Below are positions 55,401 through 62,008 of a DNA stretch of 62,008 nucleotides, piece after piece; position 1 is the first letter of the stretch, and each line of letters opens with the position of its first letter. This stretch comes from an archaeon (GTDB taxonomy: Archaea; Asgardarchaeota; Thorarchaeia; Thorarchaeales; Thorarchaeaceae). Below the pieces are notes generated by a model that saw only the letters and a list, made by a program, of their open reading frames with translations, was not told where the DNA came from and did not search any database. Made by a program: the position numbers and the translations under genes. Location of the stretch: contig JAJRZD010000099.1 in NCBI GenBank assembly GCA_024275415.1, forward strand, positions 1 to 62,008, in the 5' to 3' direction.

Positions 55401-56202
55401 CATTGATATCAGTTATGCGGAGAGTCCCTGCTGTATTGCCATAGATGATGTCTGCTGAACCGGTTCCGCCCAGGGGTGCGAAGCGTACGAGGGTCAGGTC
55501 TGCTGAGGAAAGAAGTGAGATTACTTTGGTTCCATTATTGTCTAGGAATGTTACATTGCCAAGGAGTGAGCCTGCAAGAACCTCATCGAAGGTATCTCCG
55601 TCAGCATCGAACGCATCCAGATGGCGGATAGCAGCATTGCTCGTGTAGTTCCAGACACTTCCTCCTGATGAGTTGAATGCATATATGCGGTTGTTCTCGG
55701 CTCCCGCGATTGCCTCGTCCACAGCATCGCCATTCAAGTCAGCCCCCACTACTGACCGTACCTCGTTGGGCAGGGTGACATCGAGTATGACGGTTGTGCT
55801 CAAATCCACAACGAGCATCCCGTTCGATGTGCCGATCATAACCTCACTTCCCGCGGTTCCGTCAAACTCGATCGCAACCATGGATGTGGGCGTAGCGCCA
55901 AGACTCACTTGAGAAATTATGTTCCCGTTGTCCTCGAAAAAGAGCAATGTCCCGTTTGCGGTAGTGGCTGCCACTTCATCCTTTGTGTCTGCATCGAAAT
56001 CTGCTACGACAATCGAAATGACCTGCCCCCCGGTATCATTCTGCCAGACGAGGGCTGTTTTGTAAGGTGCGAGAGCAGCAGGCAACATCATTGACTTGGG
56101 GGTTTGGTCTGTTATCCCTCCCACCGAGGTCGTCGTGGTGTTTTGCACTCCGACGATCACGAAGACGATAAAGAGTCCTAGAAGGACATGATATGCTTTC
56201 AT
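49450..56202 (-). CDS. Giant surface protein: beta-propeller, calcium-repeat stalk, TM
   Basis: The protein has 2250 residues. Residues 1-25 are a signal peptide. Residues about 50-400 are FG-GAP or VCBS-like propeller blades (VADFDADTKDEVAATTANG, GADLNGDAVDEAIAGA). From about 405 to 2080 run about seventy thrombospondin type 3-like repeats of 20-23 residues, consensus DSDGDxLxDxxEVxxYGTDP, each a calcium site. A membrane helix follows (FQVFGIVVLGAVIAIGG), then KRIREKRR and a 140-residue tail of Ig-like type that should lie inside the cell. It is a long rigid calcium-dependent stalk. ATG 56202 touches the end of the ABC ATPase gene. Confidence 0.85.
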   Translation of the reverse strand: MKAYHVLLGLFIVFVIVGVQNTTTTSVGGITDQTPKSMMLPAALAPYKTALVWQNDTGGQVISIVVADFDADTKDEVAATTANGTLLFFEDNGNIISQVSLGATPTSMVAIEFDGTAGSEVMIGTSNGMLVVDLSTTVILDVTLPNEVRSVVGADLNGDAVDEAIAGAENNRIYAFNSSGGSVWNYTSNAAIRHLDAFDADGDTFDEVLAGSLLGNVTFLDNNGTKVISLLSSADLTLVRFAPLGGTGSADIIYGNTAGTLRITDINGTTIRTLSVVDAVSALDVADFLADTGNEIILGTAGAEIRVYNQTGGLLWNKTLTDSISNIRVANVSGSSALDLLVAETTGPITLYNATGYLVSETTITSYNGLLDIGDIDASGTNEFVGAGNLGAVAAYGRDYDGDGLADARENNIEGTLYNDPDTDNDGLTDGEEVLTYGTDPLSPDSDGDKLSDFAEVVTHGTDPNDPDSDDDKLTDWQEVFLGTDPNAQSSDADALTDYEENNITLTDPLDSDSNNNGVDDAQDDNDGDGLTNIQEVRITLTDPNDVDSDNDGTSDYYDDEDLDGLANWKEIQVGSDVHDPDSDDDQLLDGEEVKTWKTSPTDPDTDDDQLTDWEEVTIVHSDPLKSDSDDDGLSDYDEYTQYGTNATNADTDNDTLNDYDEVITYNTNATNPDTDGDTLTDGAEVHIYGTDPNSVDTDLDGVSDADEINVYNTNATLSDTDGDTLSDGLEINTYGTNATNIDTDGDNIYDQHEIEYWNASVAKNPNFFNASLSDYDYDYDGDTISNGHEIYLTKTSPINTDSDGDSITDDQEDSDLDNLPNIIELTVTNTLPRDPDTDDDGVKDGDEYYILGTDPNDADSNDNSISDYDEDLDGDGLTNGVELYVTYTLANDTDTDNDGTSDYFDDEDGDLLPNWFEVLKTGTDPIYNDTNDNGDLDWQEDPDGDGLNNLEELNASTDPLDSDSDDDLLSDSEEVNIVGTDPNDPDSDDDTILDGDDDNDNDGLTNLEEIRTYGTNATNPDTDSDMLRDGLEVQVGLNATNPDTDGDSLYDGFYDANGNGQWDAGESGEDIDLDGVVDQYETDPNNNDSDADGLDDGIEWTIGSDGLNNDTDGDLLLDGQEYYDIGSSPLLNDTDGDKLDDYIENNVTLTNPTEWSTYLNGTSDYDLDSDYDGLTNGQEIDTYNTSPGDADSDDDLIYDGAEVLTYGTDPNLADTDDDRLTDHEEIFIYFSDPLKKDSDGDQLYDGFEVLDLGTLANDTDSDNDGTSDYDEDFDADGLSNGLEVFGYHTNATNPDTDGDMLTDGYEVNTAGSSPTDMDTDDDGISDYDEVMIWNTDPTEVDSDADSLNDYDEIYVYETSPTLWDTDGDQLSDADEINDYGTDPNMPDSDLDNINDKKELELGTDPNNNDTDGDSLSDWDEWQVYGTDPTQADQDGDGLNDKEELDNGTDPENADSDFDSLSDGDEVNVYGTDPLDEDSDNDSIADNDEIWNSHTDPNSADSDGDTIPDNLDDEDGDGITNFDEIYVYETNCTLIDTDGDRLSDYYELFVLSEPTNPTLADTDGDGLNDWDELFYYSSDPNNRDTDGDLLEDGEEARTYFTLLNDTDTDDDSLSDYDEINVFNTDPLQWDSDSDTLSDGSELNIYNTDPLEADTDGDLLLDAQEVALGTNPRDEDSDGDSLTDYQEVNQTLTDPLAYSTQGNDISDAEWDIDGDGLSNLDEITKTKTDPRVADSDGDSINDGDDDEDRDLLTNYEECVLTGTDPRNKDSNDNGISDYNDDEDGDGLTNHEEVHIYNTDPQSEDSDGDTLTDREEVEDYGTDPLNQDSDGDMLTDDVEINDWGSDPLLNDTDADLLSDWEEVFLTFTDPTTNMTYSGILDSEYDSDNDMLGNLEELRVYGTRPDDEDTDNDDLIDGLEIQIGTNPLNPDSDSDLLKDGLEYWTYGTNPLLNDTDGDLLSDSQEIGVFNTNATDPDSDHDMLDDYQEVIVIGSNPLSEDSDFDSISDYDEVMLYNSSPIDSDSDDDRIGDYEEIMILGSLPDNIDSDNDLLNDTMEYFVYHTNLTNPDSDGDGWSDYEETVFGTDPNNADSDGDFILDPDDTLGPNIHWGFQVFGIVVLGAVIAIGGKRIREKRRGEVFVTRAEPASEGLEPGMDIAVEYKIREGKVVFGVVIRNGSTMTMSNVMVILGIPDLTDAIKSKTVGTIEPDGFSVVEVEFELQPGAKGELVGMLEYDTTEGEHRVVNLKPVSIVA
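49915..54990 (-). repeat. Coding tandem repeats, thrombospondin-3 type
   Basis: About 5 kb of the giant gene consists of diverged 60-70-base units encoding DxDxDGxxDxxE loops. Recurrent words on the plus strand are GGGTCTGTGCC, CCATC(A/G)GTGTC and CATCATAATC. Confidence 0.8.
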
Positions 56203-57182
56203 TATTCACTCTCTCCAGTTTTTTCTTTTCTCTTCCAGGGTTTCACCTGGAAATAATCGAAGAAGTCTGCTTCAACAAGGGATATCTCTTCGAACGGTAT
56301 CCCCTTGCTGTTAAGCTCCCTTATGACAGGAAGCATGTTCTCTCTGGGGTTGTCAATGAACAGTTTCAGAGTGTTTCTCCCAGATTGTGCATAGTATTCG
56401 ACACCCGGTATCTGTTTGACCTGATCAAGCATCCATGTGGACAGGTTCGGGAGATGCAGGCTTAGGCTTTCTCCCTTCCCTGGAAGGGTAGATATCAGGT
56501 CTGCTGGTGTGCCAAACTGGCTTACCCGTCCATTCTCAAGAAGCGTCACACGTGTACAATAGTCAACTATCTCAAGGTCGTGGCTGATTATGACCATGGT
56601 TGTTCCGAGCTCAAAATTGAGTTCCTTCAGATAGTTCAGTGTTTCATGGCGTAGATGGGCGTCAAGACCAGTCGTAGGCTCATCTAGCAATAGCACTGGG
56701 GGGTCATGGATCATGCCAAGGCAGATGGACACCCGTTTCCTCTCGCCCCCGGACAATCGTGATACGGTCTTCGTCATGAGATCCTCGTCAAACCCAAGGA
56801 TTTCTAGAACCGAGCGTGCTCGCTTCTCAATCTCACGCTCACGCATCCCAAAGCATCGACCAAAGAACTTTGCATTCTCAATCGCGCTAAAGTCATAATA
56901 GAGGCTAAGATGCTCAAGCTGTGGGACGTAGCCAACAAGGAGTGAGATGAGGTTCTGCCTCTTTGTGACATCATGTCCCCCAACGTATGCTCGTCCTGCT
57001 GTGGGGCTGATCTGTCCGGTCAGCACACGCAATACGGTGGTCTTTCCTGCTCCGCTTGCACCAATGATGCCTAGGAACTCCCTCTTGTTAGCGTAAAATG
57101 ATACTCCTTTGAGGGCATAGAAGTCCCCGAACCTGACCTTGAGATCGATGATGTCTATCTCGCGCTCCGGATGCTCGCTCAT
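56202..57182 (-). CDS. ABC transporter ATP-binding protein
   Basis: The protein has 326 residues from ATG 57182, which follows GGAGGGGTC at the very end of the upstream gene. Walker A is GASGAGKTT, signature LSGGERKRVSICLG, Walker B VLLLDEPTTGLDA, H-loop ISHDLEIVD. The C-terminal 90 residues (PNLSTWMLDQVKQIPGVEYY) form a small regulatory domain. It is packed between the subtilisin-like and giant stalk genes; no permease is visible, so the membrane partner may be outside the window. Confidence 0.92.
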   Translation of the reverse strand: MSEHPEREIDIIDLKVRFGDFYALKGVSFYANKREFLGIIGASGAGKTTVLRVLTGQISPTAGRAYVGGHDVTKRQNLISLLVGYVPQLEHLSLYYDFSAIENAKFFGRCFGMREREIEKRARSVLEILGFDEDLMTKTVSRLSGGERKRVSICLGMIHDPPVLLLDEPTTGLDAHLRHETLNYLKELNFELGTTMVIISHDLEIVDYCTRVTLLENGRVSQFGTPADLISTLPGKGESLSLHLPNLSTWMLDQVKQIPGVEYYAQSGRNTLKLFIDNPRENMLPVIRELNSKGIPFEEISLVEADFFDYFQVKPWKRKEKTGESE

Positions 57183-57183
57183 C

Positions 57184-60100
57184 CTAGACCCCTCCAATTC
57201 TGCCGCTTATCTCATTGAACTTCTTCTTTGCAATCTCAAGCGTGACCATTAATCCACGTAATGTTTCGACCTTCTGTATGCGGTCAAAGTCTTCTCTCAG
57301 GATTTGTTCATTGATCTGAGCCAGTGTGGCTCTTAACATGTTCAGGGTGTTATCGATATCTCGTGCCAGATCAAGGTCTATCTCTGGTATCCGCATGCGT
57401 TTCTTTCTTCTGTATCGGTTGAACATGAGCAATGCGAACATACCACCAAATGTCCCAATGGAAGTCAGGATTGCAACTTGAACCATAGTGAGAATCGCCT
57501 TCGGGCCAAGTGTGGTGTTTGTAGGAGGCAGTTTATACAGCTCGAACGAAACACTAGCATAAGTCCCCGCATATTCCTCTCTCAAGATGATGAAGATGCC
57601 GTGGATGACCCCATCATCTCTCCAATACATGGGCAGGAACTGGGAGGAATAAAGTCCATTCTCTACGAACCCTGCGATGAAGAATGCGAGAGAGCCATTG
57701 GGAAGCTCGAATGCGATCGCAACGAAGAGATCATCGACCGGATTACCATAATAATCTGTGACATAGAGATTGAGATATACGCTCTTCCCAACTTCGTATC
57801 TGGTCTTGTTTTCTGCTAGGCTTGTAGAAGTAGTAAGTGTGTTCTGAAGCAGGTACTCGATGAAATTGTCTAAAAGAATCGAGTTGTTACATTTCACCAA
57901 GTTGTCATTCATGAATATGCGTGATGAACCAAAGAGTATCAGCTCTGGTGCTGTGTCATCCACTAAGACGACTGGTTTCCCGTTCAACAACACCGAGGAT
58001 CCTGATTGGTTATTGTATATGTACGTGCCACCACCAAGATACATTGATTGCATTCCCTTACCCAATAGCGAGTTAGGGACTATTTCGGTCGTATTCTCTG
58101 TATCGTGTTCGCCCTGCATGTAGTATCCATATGTCTGTAGTAGTGGGTTCAATCCCGTCAGGTTGACTCTGTCCTCGGAATCGCCAAAGATGATGAGCTT
58201 GCCGCCACTTTCTGAGAACTCTCGATAGGTTTCAATGTCTGTTGAGTTGAATTCTTTGGTAGGTGCCACGATCATGACCGCTGCTGCAAGCATAGAGAAA
58301 GTTTCGTCAAGCCCCACACCGGGCAATTCTAGGATCTCTATCCCTTTATCGGCCATTGCGGTTTCCATGAGAGAAAGTCCTGAGAATGTCGTCAGTCGCA
58401 TAGCATCTAGGATATCTGTAAGTGACTCAAGATCTGAAATATTCTCTCCGTTTCCTCCCATATCTTGGGATAGCACAAAGCTGGAGCCTGGGAGCCCTCC
58501 AAACCCTCCAGTATCGTTTCCTGAAGAAGTAGAGCTCCCGATGTCGAACGAGTCTCCCATGAATGAGCTGAACCCTCCGCCATGTGACGTGTCCATGAGC
58601 ACTAACGACCGCGGATACTCAATTATCCGTTCCAGCGTGATGTTGGCAGTCCACCCAGCATCTGTATTGATGACATAGTCGCACCTATGATATCCATCCA
58701 TTGTAATCGGTGGCACTAGGACAAAGATTGAGAAATTATAGAATCCTGTGACACTCTCTGCTGGTGTAAGTGTTGCATTACCCCACTCGGAAGCGTTGCC
58801 TACATTATGGACTGTGAGATTTCCTAGCTCCTGAGTTGTGGAGAGAGAAATCGTGTATAGCCCAAAGTCGATGGGGAACCTGACATCGAAGGGTGCAAAA
58901 GGCAGTTCTCTAGGGAACACAGAGGTGGACGGGATAGGTTCTTCTACGAAAAGGTCTCTCAGGAGAAAGTCATCAAGGAGCCTGAGAGCAGAAGTCGAAA
59001 GGCTTTGCTGCAACCCAAGGATACTTCCCATGTCGGTTATTCCAACTGTAGCAATCCATCCTGCCGTGAACTTTCCTTGTTCCTCGGGGCTCCATTCAGT
59101 TTCAACATACTCCGCATGAAACGGCTTTATTTCATCGAACGTGAAGTATTGCGCAAAGAGAGTTCCAGTTTCGTTCTTGTTTCGCTGGATAACCATTGCT
59201 GCAATTGCCTCTGATGGTATCTCGCCAATGTTCATGATCATTGCTTTGGACTTGTATGTTTCATCAGTTCTAGCTGTGCGAGGGATGTCTGCTGAAACGC
59301 TAATAAAATCGCCCTGGTCTGTATATGTTGTAGGCGGTGTCGCTTCCCACAGGGCATCAATGCTGGCGTCGAGGACTGTTCGATTCTCGCCAAATCCTAG
59401 TGCAACACTCACGTTGACAGGTGTACCAGGATATATCCTCCCGAAGTCCCATTTCATCCCTAATCCAACCGAACCTTCAAAGGTGGTACTTCCGGTAAGG
59501 CTGTCATTGCTAATGTGGTCAGCAATCTCTGACGAGTTTCCGACTTCGAAAGCATCCAATTCTCTACTTGAGTTAATCCCGAGATAGAAATCACGATAAT
59601 CCTCGGAGATACCATAGGCAAACAGCATCTTATCTGTTAGGTCATACTTTCCAAAATCATCTTGACCATCATTAAAGATGTCCAACGAGTAACTGAGGTA
59701 TAGACTTACATTATCTATCGGAGCCTGCCCCATGTCCAAGATGAATGGTGTGATCTTGTACGCAGTCAATGGAAGGTCGCTCTCACGAGTGAAATTATAC
59801 GACTCCACAAGAAGAGTCACAAACAGTTCGTCATCATAAGAGAGAATTCCCACCCATCTGCCATATCCCGAGGGGTCTGCGGCCTGCAACGTATCAATAG
59901 CGTTTCCGATATTGGACGAATCATTGATAGCCCCACCCAGAATGCCCAGCGTCGTTCCGGGTGTCAGCAGATGAAGTTCTCTCTTTACTTTGAAGTTCAT
60001 CAAGTTGGTCGGTTCCATATTATTCCATTTAATGGAAAACATTCCCAATAACATGTGGATGTCAGTGTTGGGACCTCGTGAATCGATGGTCATCAGCGAT

Positions 60101-61584
60101 GTGCCATAGCTGCTCATCATCATTATGGACGTAACGTTGTTCCCAGCAGCAGTGACAAGCCCGAACGCAAGTAATGCTGAGCCCGTCCTCCTTGTCTGGA
60201 TCTCGATGGGTTCTTGTCTTCGGCTCAAGTAGTCGAATGCCGCAGGGAGGTTCAACAGTCCTGCGCCCGCGTCGTTGGCTCCATAAGCCAGTTTCGTAGC
60301 AGTTTCTCTCAGGACATTCCCAATCACGATAGGCGTCGCCCGGTCAAAGGCAGACATCAGAAGAGCAGCAGCACCGGCGACTATTGCAGCAGAAGCTGCT
60401 GTTGTGTCGGCGACCTTGTAATGCTCATCAATATTTTCACCCTTACTCCCTCCGAGCAGCCCCCCAACCCCCTCAACATCCCCGAGGTCAGTGTCACCGA
60501 ACCCGAAGCCAGCCAATCCCGCTCCAATCCGAGCACCGACTATCCCGACGCCTGGTGCCACCAAGTCAGGTTTTGTTGCTAATGCAAGGGATGGGCCTCT
60601 TCCTGAGAATGCTGGAACTTCCTGTCTGTATGTGTCATAGGCTCCTACGGTGAAACACTCAATCCCGCCTCCTGGTGACATGATAGTCAGATAGTCCGGT
60701 CCATCATCTCCAGCGGCTGCAATCACGAAGATTCCCTTTTCCACAGCAGTCGCTACTGCCTGCGCAACAGCATCGTTTGGAGCTCCGAACGTGTTGAATG
60801 GTAAAAGGATGATATCAGCGCCATTGCTTGATGCCCATTCTATGCCAGACACGATCCAGCTGCCCAAAGCCAAGATGCCACCAAAGGTCACTTTCCCTGC
60901 AAGCAGGGTGGCACCGGGTGCAATGCCGGAGTATTTTCCTTCGGATGCGTTACCGGATCCAGCGGCAATGGATGCTGCATACGTTCCAGGACCAAGGATA
61001 TCTGTTGGCAGGGCATCAATCTCCACAAAGGAAGCCGAGGCTGCGACATTCTGGAGGTCAGAGTGGTTCGAGTCAATCCCAGTATCTAACACGGCAATTA
61101 CCGCTCCGGAGCCATTATACCCTTTCTCCCAAATCTCTCTGGCTCCTACTAGATCGACGATTGAAAGATAGTCGTCCTCCGTACTGGTGCTTGTGTTCGA
61201 TGGCTTTGGCTGCTGTATCTGCATGACCTCGTTAGGCCAGATATTTGCCACCAGCTCATTTCGCGCCAACCGCAACAGGTCAGTGCCAAGTATCCTGACC
61301 CGAGCCATCTCGATGTCCTCGTATATCTCTACAACTCTGGCTACCCTCTCAGTAAAGGATAGGGCATTGCTCATCTTGAAATCTATCATGTCATCGTTAT
61401 AGCCGACTAACGCATCAATTTCCTCTTCACTTGATGTTTTGTTCAGCAGGTTTCCAGCAATCTTGCTCTCAGGTCGGACAACTGGTTTTTCTTCGACCGG
61501 GATCGGTGAGGAATAGCTCATTGAGCTTATCGTCAATATGAAAATGAGGAAGATTGTGATTACCCGAAGGATTGTGGTATTCAT
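57184..61584 (-). CDS. Subtilisin-fold (S8) membrane protein, catalytic residues lost
   Basis: The protein has 1466 residues. Residues 1-25 are a signal peptide, and about 135-430 an S8 fold (VDLVGAREIW, AVIAVLDTGID, GKYSGIAPGATLLAGKV, KPDLVAPGVGIV, IVAGAAALLMS). Asp167 is kept. The HGTH motif is PGTY (His to Pro199), the oxyanion Asn is Asp293 (AAGDDG), and GTSMAAP reads TTAASAA, so the nucleophile Ser is Ala396. It should not cleave peptides. Residues 430-1360 are beta-rich extracellular domains with many Asn-x-Ser/Thr sites. A membrane helix (about 1362-1390) and a basic coiled tail follow. The gene lies between two ABC ATPase genes. Confidence 0.85.
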   Translation of the reverse strand: MNTTILRVITIFLIFILTISSMSYSSPIPVEEKPVVRPESKIAGNLLNKTSSEEEIDALVGYNDDMIDFKMSNALSFTERVARVVEIYEDIEMARVRILGTDLLRLARNELVANIWPNEVMQIQQPKPSNTSTSTEDDYLSIVDLVGAREIWEKGYNGSGAVIAVLDTGIDSNHSDLQNVAASASFVEIDALPTDILGPGTYAASIAAGSGNASEGKYSGIAPGATLLAGKVTFGGILALGSWIVSGIEWASSNGADIILLPFNTFGAPNDAVAQAVATAVEKGIFVIAAAGDDGPDYLTIMSPGGGIECFTVGAYDTYRQEVPAFSGRGPSLALATKPDLVAPGVGIVGARIGAGLAGFGFGDTDLGDVEGVGGLLGGSKGENIDEHYKVADTTAASAAIVAGAAALLMSAFDRATPIVIGNVLRETATKLAYGANDAGAGLLNLPAAFDYLSRRQEPIEIQTRRTGSALLAFGLVTAAGNNVTSIMMMSSYGTSLMTIDSRGPNTDIHMLLGMFSIKWNNMEPTNLMNFKVKRELHLLTPGTTLGILGGAINDSSNIGNAIDTLQAADPSGYGRWVGILSYDDELFVTLLVESYNFTRESDLPLTAYKITPFILDMGQAPIDNVSLYLSYSLDIFNDGQDDFGKYDLTDKMLFAYGISEDYRDFYLGINSSRELDAFEVGNSSEIADHISNDSLTGSTTFEGSVGLGMKWDFGRIYPGTPVNVSVALGFGENRTVLDASIDALWEATPPTTYTDQGDFISVSADIPRTARTDETYKSKAMIMNIGEIPSEAIAAMVIQRNKNETGTLFAQYFTFDEIKPFHAEYVETEWSPEEQGKFTAGWIATVGITDMGSILGLQQSLSTSALRLLDDFLLRDLFVEEPIPSTSVFPRELPFAPFDVRFPIDFGLYTISLSTTQELGNLTVHNVGNASEWGNATLTPAESVTGFYNFSIFVLVPPITMDGYHRCDYVINTDAGWTANITLERIIEYPRSLVLMDTSHGGGFSSFMGDSFDIGSSTSSGNDTGGFGGLPGSSFVLSQDMGGNGENISDLESLTDILDAMRLTTFSGLSLMETAMADKGIEILELPGVGLDETFSMLAAAVMIVAPTKEFNSTDIETYREFSESGGKLIIFGDSEDRVNLTGLNPLLQTYGYYMQGEHDTENTTEIVPNSLLGKGMQSMYLGGGTYIYNNQSGSSVLLNGKPVVLVDDTAPELILFGSSRIFMNDNLVKCNNSILLDNFIEYLLQNTLTTSTSLAENKTRYEVGKSVYLNLYVTDYYGNPVDDLFVAIAFELPNGSLAFFIAGFVENGLYSSQFLPMYWRDDGVIHGIFIILREEYAGTYASVSFELYKLPPTNTTLGPKAILTMVQVAILTSIGTFGGMFALLMFNRYRRKKRMRIPEIDLDLARDIDNTLNMLRATLAQINEQILREDFDRIQKVETLRGLMVTLEIAKKKFNEISGRIGGV

Positions 61585-61599
61585 TTTGCCTCACCTTTG

Positions 61600-62008
61600 C
61601 TATTTCTCAATGATTCCTGTGATGAGTCCACGTGTAATGGCTATATAGTAATCTACAAGGTCAACTACAGCCTTTGTCTTGACGATTTTCACTGGGATTT
61701 CCTGTTCGTTCAACTCCGTGATACACTTCTCAGCAATCTCATGCAGAGGCTCTTCAGTGAAGACCTTTAGGAGTTCGCCTCTCTGCAGCACGAACAGGAC
61801 ACCAGGCACAGCCTCCAATATCTTGAGCGCACGGGGATTCACCTCCTCAAGGACAATCCCAACGGCGAACCCTCGTGAAGGCATCGACTCTTTCAGTCTG
61901 GCAGGAGACCCAAAGGCTACAAGGCTTTTTCCTCGCATGAACACGGCAACCTTGTCACAGAATTCTGCTTCTATTGGGTAATGTGTGATGACGACCATCG
62001 AAGTGCCA
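61600..62008 (-). CDS. ABC ATPase, C-terminal part only (window edge)
   Basis: The reverse strand carries the last 136 codons of an ABC ATPase: H-loop TSMVVITHYPIEAEFCDKVA, then FMRGKSLVAFGSP and a C-terminal domain (EEVNPRALKILEAVPGVLFV) like that of the 56202 protein. The Walker motifs lie outside the window. It ends 15 bases before the subtilisin-like gene, so it heads the same operon as far as seen. Confidence 0.85.
   Translation of the reverse strand, partial: GTSMVVITHYPIEAEFCDKVAVFMRGKSLVAFGSPARLKESMPSRGFAVGIVLEEVNPRALKILEAVPGVLFVLQRGELLKVFTEEPLHEIAEKCITELNEQEIPVKIVKTKAVVDLVDYYIAITRGLITGIIEK

Overview
The window reads as a stretch of an archaeal chromosome. Protein-coding genes are dense. 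Promoters have archaeal-type TATA boxes (for example CTTAAATAA, CTTATATAC, CTTTATATG). Several starts have GGAGGTGA-type ribosome sites and others look nearly leaderless. The protein families are archaeal: Cas6 close to the Pyrococcus type, a Cmr complex, Lrp- and ArsR-type regulators. A RuBisCO-like protein beside a tetrahydrofolate C1 set, SCP2-like proteins, and giant surface proteins with calcium repeats would fit an Asgard archaeon, perhaps a Thorarchaeota-like lineage. That placement is inference from gene content, not from a marker gene.

Layout. 1-776: end-truncated MFS transporter. 1329-2075: stand-alone Cas6 with its three catalytic residues. 2515-2682: a 55-residue zinc-ribbon protein. 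2927-11240: one-carbon region with a RuBisCO-like protein, an FGGY sugar kinase (reverse strand), formate-THF ligase, FolD, a PD-(D/E)XK protein with coiled coil, and fused formiminotransferase-cyclodeaminase. A 9-bp motif, CCTGCCTGT, lies about 14 bp downstream of a TATA-like box in front of three of these genes. 11237-16073: galactokinase-like kinase, a GNAT remnant, a two-gene ABC transporter, and an acetoacetate-decarboxylase-fold protein. 16146-26928: CRISPR type III-B island with two reverse-strand regulators (a double-Lrp protein and a CARF-wHTH protein), an intergenic palindrome with a micro-ORF and terminator, then a CARF-HEPN-(CARF-like) effector and cmr1-cmr6 in one tight operon. 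No CRISPR array, cas1 or cas2 is in the window. 26996-35418: PAP2 phosphatase, M20 dipeptidase, an aldehyde/alcohol redox operon (flavin monooxygenase, Fe-alcohol dehydrogenase, tungsten aldehyde oxidoreductase), two SCP2-like genes (one decayed), and a PHP-domain protein. 35483-49436: TPR proteins (one frameshifted), a secreted protein with an LPETG tail, a P-loop ATPase, and an operon of two membrane paralogues with an ArsR-type regulator and a TM-anchored beta protein behind clustered operator-like repeats. A GNAT fused to a roughly 900-residue beta-rich region follows. 49450-62008: reverse-strand surface cluster with an ABC ATPase (cut by the window end), a large subtilisin-fold protein lacking catalytic residues, a second ABC ATPase, and a 2250-residue beta-propeller/calcium-repeat stalk protein.

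How the parts may work together. The Cmr complex would use crRNA made by the distant Cas6. Its Cas10 keeps GGDD but has no HD nuclease, so its likely output is cyclic oligoadenylate read by the CARF-HEPN RNase and perhaps by the CARF regulator. The folate genes look co-regulated. The 49-62 kb cluster looks like a cell-surface assembly with ABC ATPases but no visible permease.
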